Below are positions 49,101-61,100 of a stretch of 64,000 nt of DNA, one piece after another (within the stretch, counting starts at the first letter, position 1; each line of letters starts with the position of its first letter). The stretch covers positions 233,198-297,197 of the forward strand of contig NW_025935237.1 of NCBI RefSeq assembly GCF_000764305.2. Direction: 5' to 3'. Origin of the DNA: Hyalella azteca (Eukaryota > Arthropoda > Malacostraca > Amphipoda > Hyalellidae). The position numbers and the translations under genes are program-made. Under the pieces are notes generated by a model, which was not told the origin of the DNA, searched no databases, and saw nothing but the letters and a program-made list of their open reading frames with translations.

Positions 49101-52100
49101 TTTTGGTCAATAAATTTGTACGCGGCATAAACTATTCAATAGACGCATGGAACTAAAACAAAGCTTAATATAAAGGAAAAGCTGGAGAGGTGACGGAATT
49201 ACCTACGATGTCGGAATATACCGCGTTTACCCTACCTACTCTAGATTGGAAATGAAAGTTCATATATTTTTGGGCAAATTTGAGCTCTGATGGAGATAGA
49301 ACAATCATCAAGTTTGAAATTTGAATAAAAATGATAAATTAGATATCTATGTTCAAAAATTATAATATTTAATATGCCAGTATGAAATGTTGAAAACCAA
49401 ATCAGAAATAAACATGCATACATCTGTAATGACTTTTTTTTAGAGGTGAATTATGTTAGGAAAATTGTCCAGCCTTTTTAATCTTTGTTTGTGTCATAAA
49501 AGACTAATTTATTTAATTATTATTTTTCAGTTGTGTATAACTTCCATGAGTGGCCGGGTAATCTGAAGGGTGGCCTGCGCTTAGATGTTGGTGACACAGT
49601 TCACATCCTAGAGAGCTGTGAAGGTATTTATATATATAATAAAAAGAATGCTTGCAATAATCTATTATCTTGAATTAATGAAATTGAGATATTACTAATT
49701 TACTGTTAGGATTTTTCTATACATGTTTTCATGCTTGATAAAGAAGTGTAAGGAGGTGTTTCTAAAGTTTACTTGAAGTTTAGCCTTTTAAATTTCATCC
49801 TTATTAATAGTCATATTGGGTCTTTGGAAGAGAATGCCTATAACATGCATGTTGCTATGTCTTGTATTGATGATTAAAATGACTGTTTTGTAGTGTCTTA
49901 TTTTCTAATTGATGATATTAGACTAGAGACTTTGTACTTTACTAAAATTCATGTTAAGCATTTCATTTATACATACATACAGTATTAAGATAGAATTTAC
50001 ACAAAACTTTAGATCTATGTCTCATAACTATTTGCCTCACAGGTTGGTACCGGGGATTCTGCACCAAAAACCGCAATGCTTTGGGGATTTTTCCTGCCAG
50101 CTTCATCCACCTCAAAGCATTTCGAGTGGAGAATGAAGGGTAGGGAATTTTTTACCTGTAATATTTAACAGTATGAAATTTATTTTATTTTGTTTCAATC
50201 ATTTTCTGTGATAAAATTGGGACATACCTAAGGTAGCCATTTTCATAACCAGAGTTGCCTGTTTTGGAGCTAAGAAAAATATTTGCTTGTATCTTGGTGA
50301 TTTTTAATTAATATTTGCATTTCAGAGCGCAGGAGCTTGTCATCCCTGTTGAGGATGCCGTGGTGCAGGAGGCAGCTGCAGTGCTCAGGGAGTGGGGACA
50401 GATCTGGAAGGAAAAATTCATTGTAAGCATAATTTTATTTCGAATGTAATCTGAATAACTGGAAGTTCTCTGTGTTTTACTTAAGACTACTTAAAGTTGT
50501 GGCTTCAGGTAGAGCTCAACTCTTTAACAGCAAAAGAGGAATCAAGACATTCAGAAGGAATATTCATTGAATAAATGCAATGTGGAATGGAATTATGAAG
50601 CATTTGCCAAGAGCGGAGCAAGATTTGTTTCTCTAGAAAAATTATAAAACAGATGCTCCCCACCAATTATTTTTCAGAAACTAAACATTATTCTCATTGA
50701 TTCTTTGTCTAATATAAACAACATCAAAAACTGAATCCTATATATAATGCTCAGAGGCTATTCTCTTCTGTTTTATGAAGGGCTCCTTGAGTCATAGTCC
50801 TTGTTACATGGTTTTATCATATACCTATATAGCATGTGGCCAAGCTTCTATTCTCTCAAGGTACATGTGCCACATTTTGCTAACTTCCCTAAAGCATTTA
50901 CAAATAACCTGTTACTAAGGAGTGCAGGTTACAGCTGTTATAAGGCCCTTAGCATAAGGGATTAGATTGAAGTATGAGTCCCAACTAAAATTTATTGTAT
51001 TTTAAGCAAAGAAGTGTAGGCTGATGTTTCTTGGTTAAAATGAGTGTGCTATAGTGTGAAAATGGTTTAAAAGGAGCACACGAGGTTAACCTTGCAGCAA
51101 ACCGTCATAAACAAAATGCTCTTTAAATTGATATCTATTACCATTATCTATATATTTCTTTTTAGATTTTCTTAACTGTCAATGATGGTAAAGAAGCTTT
51201 TAAATCAGGAAATTATTCAAAATATGTGCAGAATCTTGACTGTAGTCGTGATGATGCGCCTCAGGCCATAGCAGACTTTGAAGCCATCAGATCAGCCATG
51301 CTGGAAGTCAGTGCCTGGCGACGACAGCTCATCACTGCAACGCTCACGACTGAGCAGATCACTCAGCTCCACCTTCAGATCACGCGCCGCATTGACTGGG
51401 GCAATAGGTAACAAATTTTTGTTCCATTTAACAAAGATATTCATCCAAGATGTGTGCCCAAATCTGCCTAACTATTTATGTAGGTAATATCTTTGCTTAA
51501 ATTGCTGGTTAATAAATAATCAAAAAATATAACTCAGTGAGTAAAAGAGAGCGCATTTTCTCGTCAACGAAAATTTGAGGTCACGGACGGACGGACAGAC
51601 AGACAGATGGACATGGCGAGCACAAAAGTGCATTTTTTCCATAAATGAGAAAATGCGCTAAAACGCAAGGAAAACGCCTATTAAATTTGTCGTATCTTCA
51701 TTAAAAACGTTTGGAGACCAGCTCCATGTTCAAATTAAAACTAAGACATCACAAGGCAACCATTGACACACATCATCTTGGTTGAATTCACATGCTAGTC
51801 ATTGATGACAGAACTTGTCTAAAAAACTTAGTTGATGCTAACGTCTAGTACGTTGAATTTTTACATCCAATATGACCATTTTTGTCTATTATGGTAAATA
51901 TTTAATCACTCCTCAATGTAAATTTTGTTCCTGATTTTATTGCGTGTAACACCACAGGAAGCTTGGCCTGGATCTGGTACCACGAGTGGACGGTGCCATG
52001 GTAGACGTGGACGCCGTGGGGGCCGTTGAGCTCTACCAGCTTGTGAGTGCATCATTCATTGTATGGTCAATGAAGCTTGAGTCTTGCGCAAATACTGCAT

Positions 52101-55100
52101 TTATTTTGCAGCTTGTCTAAAAAAACTATAATACTAGTTATAACTACGATTTGCATTGTTCAATTATCACGTAGTAACTACAAAGCTGCGTGGATCGCAC
52201 TGGAAAATTGTAGTTCAATTTTGTATATAAAATATCATTTATATTGAAGAAATATAAATATATAAATTTATAATATATATTTAGAAATATTTATATATTT
52301 CTGTGGCAACTCCTGTAACATAGATGTTTGTGTGTCATATTTTGTTCGTGAAAACTCTTGCTCTATTCTGCCGTGAATGCATGAATCGTTCTCGCCATTG
52401 ACTAATGCTATGATGAACGATTATAGTGACTGATGTGAGCTCATTTATGTACAGCACGTCCAGAGTCGGGAGTCTTCTCTGAGCCAAGCAACTCTGGTGA
52501 GTGGCGCTATATGGCAGCTGACGGAATTAAGTTACTTTGTGTAAAACTTTTTGTTTCTTGTAAATGCATGTATATATATTGCCTCCTCTTTCAAGGAAAT
52601 CAATTTGTAAAAAATTATACTTTTGTGTTAATTTTTTACTGGGTTTTATTTTATTTCATTTCTCCGAATTATTACTCAGCGTTATATACATTGGCACATA
52701 TATCTTACTTTTATATCTTCTTTGGTAAATATAAGATAATTTTATAAAATTTTAATATAGACTTGTGAGTGGCGGAATCATGAAATGACATTACTGTATG
52801 TGGACCTCACCTGCATCATGCATAACAATCTTGAAGCCACACATTTTGTTCTAGACCAGTTTGCCCATTATTCTGAGAATCTTCACAAATAAATACATCC
52901 CTGCTTAATTACTGTGAGTATCTTTACAAATGCATTTGTATGAGCAGAGGCTGGCTTGTCGACGCAGCAGTAGTCGCGTCATCCCAGGCACACGACCGCG
53001 CGCTCTGAACCATCACTTGTTCTTCTGCATGCGTGACATGAGCTATCACGTGGGCGAGGACTCAGAGGTCTTCTTCTCTTTGTACGACGCTTCCCGTCAG
53101 CGCTTCATCAGTGAACGCTTCCTGGTCCGCCTCACCAAGGAAGGATTTGCTAACTACATCGACCGTGTCACCAGCAACTGCACGCTTTTCACCGTGAGAT
53201 CTGTGCATTATAATTTAGCTCCGATTTGTCACATTATAGCTCTGTGCATTATATGTTGTGACGAATCTTTTTCATAATTTTTGCTAACAAATGAGCTAGA
53301 GAAAGATCAGATAGTAATAGTCTTCTATGATGTAAGAGTCAAATTAGACCTCAAAAAACCATGTGTCATATTATAACGGACTGTGCATTATTATTTGTAT
53401 GATGTGAGGAATCTTTATCAAAATTTTAGCTAACAAATGAGCTAGAGAAAAATCAGATATTAGTCTTCTATGTTATAAGAGTGAAATTTGTCATCAAAAA
53501 ACGATGTGCCATATTATAACGGACTTTGCATTATAATTTGTATGATGTGACGAATCTTTTTCAAAATTTTAGCTAGCAAATAAGCTAGAAAAAAATCTGA
53601 TATTAGTCTTCTATGATGTAAGAGTAAAATTAGTCATCAAAAAACCATGTGACATATTATAACGGACTGTGCATTATAATTTGTATGATGTGAAGAATCT
53701 TTTTCAAAATTTTAGCTAACAAATGAGCTAGAGAAAAATCAGATACTATTCTTCTATGATGTAAGAGTGAAATTAGTCATCAAAAAACGATGTGCCATAT
53801 TATAACGAAAGACATTATATACACGTTAATGTAAGACATTACATAACTCCCTGCTTTTGGTTTTCAGGACCTTGGGGCTTGTGAGTTCAGCAGCGAAGTG
53901 TACCTGGTGTGTCAGGTGGTGCGGATTGGTCGCATGCTCTTCTCTGAGAGCAGCAAGAAGAGCCCGTGTCAGCTCTACCGACGGCCCTTTGCTGCTGGTG
54001 TCATCAAGCTCGACCTCGATGACCTCAGGGAGAAAGATGTTGAGGTCAGTTTATTTTATTTGTAGAAAATTCTTCTAGAAATTGGCTTCAATTATTAAAT
54101 TGAACGAGTCTGTACTTTGAGGCGGATAGATTATTTCATGTATATTAGCTTTTCTGGAACATGAGGCGCTGAAAAGAGTAGGAGTATTTTGTTGCCATCT
54201 GTGTTTCGTCAAATGAGTCTCATATTATGATTTAAGTAACACTCCTAATTTCATGTTGATATTTACCCAGGTGGAGCAGACAACAAAGCTCTGCACTACA
54301 GACGAGAAGGACATGTGGCAGCTGCACGACTTTATCATCAAGAAACTCAACAGCAAATACTCCGTCCTCTCCACCAACACCAGCTGCGGTAGCTTTATTT
54401 TCCTTTAAACAACATTCTTTATTTATTTATTCAATTCAATTATTACCTTTAATATATTTTAATTTTTTTTAAATGATTAACTTCACCTGAATAATTGATT
54501 TAATCTCAGAGAATGATTTTTATAACCCCTAGATGTCGAGTATCTCAAGTGTCATTAGCCGGATTTTAGACTAGTTTATTGCTGCCAAACATTTTGCATA
54601 TTATAGCGATGATACACGCAACACATGACTCAAAACTTATTATACTGTACTGTTATCATCAAGACGAAAACATAATAATAATATAAAAGAAGACAATAGT
54701 GGTAAATGGTTAGTTATTTAGTTATCTTGCAACTGATATTTAGATGGAAACTTGGTGCTGACCTCCGGTCAAGACATTTAGATCGGTCATTCACGCTGCA
54801 TTAAAATCTTTAACTAGCGTAAAAAAATAAAATTTCACGTCCCACTCAGCAGTTAAAATAAGTTCAATTTATATTATAGGTGTTCACTACAATCCTAATA
54901 GATTGAATCATTCAATTATACATGTCTACATCCTAAAAAATAGGATTAATGTACTAAAACATTCGACACGGTCACCTTTGCCTTCCGACCACATCCCTCT
55001 CTCAACCCTGTACTGAATGAATATAAAAGTTACGCTGTTCTTAGAAGAAATTTTCTTGGTCTATTAATTAAAAAAAATGTAACTCAGTACTCACTGCAGT

Positions 55101-58100
55101 GAGTGACAGAGAGTGCATTTTCTCGTCGACGGAAACGTGAAGTCACGGACAGACAGACGGACATGACGAGCATAATAGGGCATTTTTTCCATAAATGAGA
55201 AAATGCGCTAAAAACGGATTTAAATGGTACGAAGCCCCCACCATTTCTTGTACGTTTTTGACTACATGAACAGTAATGTGGATGTGTCATGCAGGTTTGG
55301 TGGTGAGCGTGCGCGTGTTGTGCGGTGAGCTGGACCTGGTATTAAAGGAACATCCGCTGCTACTGAAGAACGTTCGCGTCACCAACAAGATGGGCTTCTC
55401 TGACGTCATCATGCCTGGTGACGTTAGGAACGATCTCTACCTCACGCTCTCCCACGGAGAGTTTGAACGTGCCGGCAAAAGTGTTGGCAAAAACATTGAA
55501 GTCGCTGTCGTCGCCTTGGACTTCACTGGCACGCCTATAAACGTTAGTTTTGTTTTAATTATTGAAAATTAATTTTATGTGCACGTTTTGGGGAGATCCA
55601 TTGTGTAGCTTTCAGCTAATTCGACATTTTCGTTTCATGCACATAAATAGCAGTTTCGTTGGTTTAATATTTCAATTTTGCTGTAATTTACAGTATCTCA
55701 CCTCTTAAGTATGGGAATCAAGTTTTGTTAGCAATTTCTTAAGATAACATAATGAAGACACTTATATGATCCAATCGAGTCCTAGCGAAAATGTATAAAA
55801 TTTTGATATATTTTAGTTTGGCGTTTTGTTCATCAATGACAAGATTTTTGCGCTGTGATCATTCAGCTTTGTTACCTCCATTTGCTTACACAACCGCTTA
55901 CTAACCTCTGCTCTTGTGTTGCAAGTGCATAACCTAACTTCAGCTCATGTTTCTCCAGTGCATAACTCAACTTCAGCTCATGTTTCCCCAGTCATAACCT
56001 AACTTCAGCTCATGTTTCCCCAGTGCATAACCTAACTTCAGCTCATGTTTCCCCAGTGCATATCAGGGGCGACGGGGTTCGAGCCGTGCAGCGAGTACAG
56101 CTCCGTGGTTCTGTACCACAACAACGCACCCCGCTGGGCCGAGTGCATCAAGATCGCCATACCCATCGACAAGTTTGCTGGTGCTCACCTTCGCTTTGAG
56201 TATCGTCATTGCTCGAGTAAGAATTGATTCGGTTACTTAATTCAGGCGGTACAAGTCGCGCCATTTGTTTACATATAGGTACCATCAAACTTATTCCAAG
56301 GTTCGAAAATTAGTCAACTTATTTCCCAAGTAAATCTGCCGTAATCTGCATGTCACCGTTCACGTATATTGACAGTGCTTTGTCGAGCATAATTAAAACG
56401 CTGACAAACTACCTTAACCTGTCCATGTTACCACAAAAAATTGATAAACTATCCCCTGGCGATCGTCCAACTCAAATTTAAGAACAGATTACGTATTTAC
56501 TTATAAAATTTTTGCGTTACTGCCCTTGGAGTTGTTTTGAACGCCAATCACGAAGATCAAATTTAGCCATGATTAAATTGTTTCTCTGGAATCCTGCATA
56601 TGTCACGTTGGCCTGATTAAATGAAAATTGTATCCGTACCTACCAAAATGTGAAGTTACAGTTTCATCCTTATTGCTTTCCTCACAACTTATCAAATGTT
56701 AACGGAATTTCCAAACGTTTGTGCAGCTCGAGAGCGCAACGAAAAAAAGTTATTTGGCTTTTCATTCGTGCGTTTGATGGAAGCTGAGGGCGGCACACGA
56801 CTCTGCTCCACTAAACTCACTCAGAATGGTTTGTGCTTTGAGTAATTGTAATTAATGTTTTGGTAATGATAAAGCCACGTATTTAGAGATCGTGCATTAG
56901 CTTCCAAATATGTAATGGCTATATGAGAAGCTGAAAAATATTTTCCTTTTCTAATATACCGGTATCTACTATTTGTTGATTGATCATTGAGGTGATCTTT
57001 AATTTAGTAGTTGGCTTGAACGAAACGGCTTGATTTTCATCAAAAAATATCCACGATTGTGACACCTGAATTGAAGTTGATCTGCACTGTTGTAAATTAT
57101 ATAAACTTTTCTTTTGTTCATTGAATGCTAATTGTAGGGAAATTTGTTCGTTAATTTATGTTCATTTTGTTCTTTTTTGTCTAGTTGATTTACTGTCACT
57201 GCTGCGCTGGAAGAGCGACCCAGATGGCATCGGTGAGACCCTGGAGCGTCTAGAGCGTGTCGACGGACTGGAAATCGTCAAGTTCCTTCAGGATGTCCTG
57301 GATGCATTATTCTCAATGTTCAGTACTGACGAAGGTAACAGCACTCAGTACTCTGGCCACGTCTTCCACTCCCTCGTCGTCATCTTCACCATGTTGGAGG
57401 AACGCAAGTTTGAACATTTCAACCCCGTAATGGACGCTTATATCACTGGCCACTTCGCTGCAGCGTTGGTACACAAAGGACTCATCACTTGTGTCCAGCA
57501 TCTTTCTGATCTTTGTTCTCAGACAGATAAGCAAGACTCCATCATCCAGTGCTTCCGAGCTCTCAAATTCATTTTCAAGTTCAGTGTTCAATCGCGGCTT
57601 CTCTTCGTTAGAGCCACGGGCGCGTCCAATGAAGATTCCTTTAGGACGGACGTCGCGCGCCTCTTTGATTCCTTCGCGCAGCTCCTACTCGTTCAGAAGG
57701 AGAAAGTGCTTGTTGCGCAGGTGAGAAATCGAATTCGCTCAGTTATTCTTTTCTGCCTAGGCTATATGTGTTTTTTAATGGGTGCATTTATATTAAATCA
57801 GCGTATTTCATTGAACTTATGAAAATCTGATGTTGAGGGATTTGCATCTTACACACTCAGGTTTGAGGGTCTATAAATTCTGAATAAATTGGAGCTCAGC
57901 TTTTTGGAGCACGTGAAATCAAGGTAGTAATAATAGTAACAATGTCTATCATGAAATTCCGTAAATTTGGCGGGAAAGAAAACTTTATTCAGATCGGATT
58001 CTTGGTAAAAGAACATACGGAGTTACTGGCTTTATGCTATGTATATATGCTCGAGAGCTTCTGACAATACTGAAGAGTTGCTGCGAACGTTCGGTATCAA

Positions 58101-61100
58101 GCAGTTATCGTGTGCTTAAAAATGGTAATCGGGTATTTATCGCCATTGCACTTATATATATCGATCTATTGATCAACAACACTTGTATATACCTCTGTAT
58201 TGATGACAGTACTTATATACAGTGGGGGGAAATAAATATTCGTACACTTAAAAAATCGTATTTTAATGTATGTAAGTACACAAACTGAGAAGGAGAAGTG
58301 ATTTATATTATGTATAGAGGCGCATTGTATTCAAAAATAGCATCAATAGAAATTAAATCTCAATGCAACAAAAATTAAAATGGTTTGTGCTTTGAGTAAT
58401 TGTAATTTGAGTAATCGAGTAATTGTAAACTCACTCAAAATGGTTTGTGCTTTAAGTAATTGTAATTTGAGTAATCGAGTAATTGTAAACTCTCTCAAAA
58501 TGGTTTGTGCTTTGAGTAATTCTAATTAATGTTGTTGGTGACGATAAGGCAACGTATTTGGAGATCGTGCATTTGGTCCGAAATATGTAACGGGTATCTA
58601 AAAAGCTAGAAAATCTTTTCCTTTTCTAATATCTCTACTATTTGTTGATGAATCATTGAGGTGGTCTTTCATTTAGTTGTTGGCTTGAATAAGACCGCTT
58701 GATTTTTCGTCAAAAATATTCACGATTTTTAACCTGGCTTGAAATTGATCTGCACTGCTGTTAATTACGTGACTTTTCTCTTGTTTGTTGAATGCTATTG
58801 TAGGGAAATGTGTTCATTAATTTATGCTTATTTTTTCCAGTTGATTTACTGTCACTGCTGCGCTGGAAGAGCGACCCAGACGGCATCGGTGAGACCCTGG
58901 AGCGTCTAGAGCGTGTCGACGGACTGGAAATCGTCAAGTTCCTTCAGGATGTCCTGGATGCATTATTCTCAATGTTCAGTACTGACGAAGGTAACAGCAC
59001 TCAGTACTCTGGCCACGTCTTCCACTCCCTCGTCGTCATCTTCACCATGTTGGAGGAACGCAAGTTTGAACATTTCAACCCCGTAATGGACGCTTATATC
59101 ACTGGCCACTTCGCTGCAGCATTGGTACACAAAGGACTCATCACTTGTGTCCAGCATCTTTCTGATCTTTGTTCTCAGACAGATAAGCAAGACTCCATCA
59201 TCCAGTGCTTCCGAGCTCTCAAATTCATTTTCAAGTTCAGTGTTCAATCGCGGCTTCTCTTTGTTAGAGCCACGGGCGCGTCCAATGAAGATTCCTTTAG
59301 GACGGACGTCGCGCGCCTCTTTGATTCCTTCGCGCAGCTCCTACTCGTTCAGAAGGAGAAAGTGCTTGTTGCGCAGGTGAGAGAAATCGAATTGGCTTAG
59401 TTTATTCTTTTCTGCCTAGGCTGTATTTGATTTTTTAAGCGGTGCATTTATATTAGATCAGCGTATTTCATGGAACTCGTGAAAATCTGATGCTGAGGGA
59501 TTGAAAATCTGATGCTGAGGGACTCATGAAAATCTGATTGTATCTTACACACTCGGGTTTGAGGCTCTATAAATTCCGAACAAATTGAAGCTCAGCTTTT
59601 TGTAGCACCTGAAATCAAGGTGGTAATAATAGTAACAAGGTCTATCATCAAATTCCGCAAATTTGATGGGGAAGAAAACTTTATTTAGATTGGATTTCGT
59701 GTATTAGAACATACCTAGTTGCTGGCGTTATGCTGTATATATGCTCGAGAGCTTCTGACAATACTGAAGACTTGTTGCGAACTTTCGGTATCAAGCAATC
59801 ATCTTGTGCATAAAAATGGTAATCAGGTATTTATCGCATTGCACTTATGAATATCGATCTATTGATCAACAACACTTATATATATCGCTGTTTTGATCAC
59901 AGCACTTATACATATCGCTGTATTGATGACAGCACTTATATATCGCTGTATTGATGATAGCACTTATATATATCGCTGTATTGATCACAGCACTTATATA
60001 TATCGCTGTATTGATGACAGCACTTATATATACCGCTGTATTGAAGACAGCATTTATATATCGCTGTATTGATGACAGCACTTATATATATCGCTGTATT
60101 GATGACAGCACTTATATATATCGCTGTATTGATGACAGCACTTACATATATCGCTGTATTGATGACAGCACTTATACATATCGCTGTATTGATGACAGCA
60201 CTTATATATATCGCTGTATTAATGACAGCACTTACATATATATTGCTGTATTGATCACAGCACTTATACATCTGTATTGATGACAGGTGGCGTTGCTGGA
60301 GAACGTGCACAGCGGCTGTGAGCAGCTGTGCCGGGTGTTGCGTGTCGGTGACGTGGCACGGCTGCTGTGCGCGTTGCTGTGCACATCTCCATCCGTACCC
60401 ATCACAGACCACCTCACCAAGCACAGACTCATCGCCTACACTCATGCTTGCTCTACCATCCTCTGTGCTGATCCTGGTCAGTCTTACTCCAACCTATAGC
60501 CCTTTAATTTATCTAAATTGTAGAGCTTTTTTTGCGCTCCGTTGTAAGCGATTCTATTTTAGGTCAGTCATACTCCAACCAATAACTCTTTCTTATATCT
60601 AAATTGTAGAGCTTTGTGCGCCCTGTCTTGTACATCTCTATTGTATTGTTGTTAAATAGTGTAATTTACCTGGTTGGTTAAATTTTGAACATTTTTGAGC
60701 ATTTCAACATGCTTATATCGTAACGATTATTATTAATCTTTTTGGGTGAATTTCGAGACATTTTTCAGGATTTATATGTGCTTAATATTGTACTGGTAAC
60801 GATTATTAACTGATCGAATGAACTTTTGATTTAGCAATTTCTTCATATAAACTTATAATTTTATATATCTTTGGGTCTCCATATTGTTCACGCAAAGAAT
60901 ATGTAGAAAAACCAAAACATTTTCTCAATAAAATGAAAAACCAAAACATTCTCAATAAAATGTTTAATTTTTCCCTCGTTAATAGTTTTTTCAAAGAAAC
61001 ATATTTTTTTATGTACCTATATTTTTCCCCATATTCTTCACGCAGAAAATATGGAAAAAAACCAAATGTTTAATTTCCCCCTCGTGTCAGACGGACGTCG

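Larger units (their letters stand above)
46274..49232. mobile_element. Transposon-like element with inverted termini in DOCK intron 1
   Basis: GGGTAAACGCGGTATATTCC (continuing GACA) at 46274-46297 is exactly inverted at 49209-49232. Both ends are flanked by TA, which fits a TA target duplication. The 2,959-bp interior has no ORF over about 90 codons, so it would be non-autonomous or decayed. TA-target superfamilies include Tc1/mariner-like elements, but the terminus is not one I can assign. It contains a 33-bp GC-rich inverted repeat and a 94-bp duplication. Confidence 0.75.

Noticed and set aside
57313..57591. Antisense ORF in exon 14A (and its twin at 58969-59247)
   Set aside because: Shadow of a well-supported coding exon on the plus strand.
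57185..59376. Exons 14A and 14B as consecutive constitutive exons
   Set aside because: Exon 14A ends in phase 0 whereas 14B must be entered in phase 1, so joining them would shift the frame.
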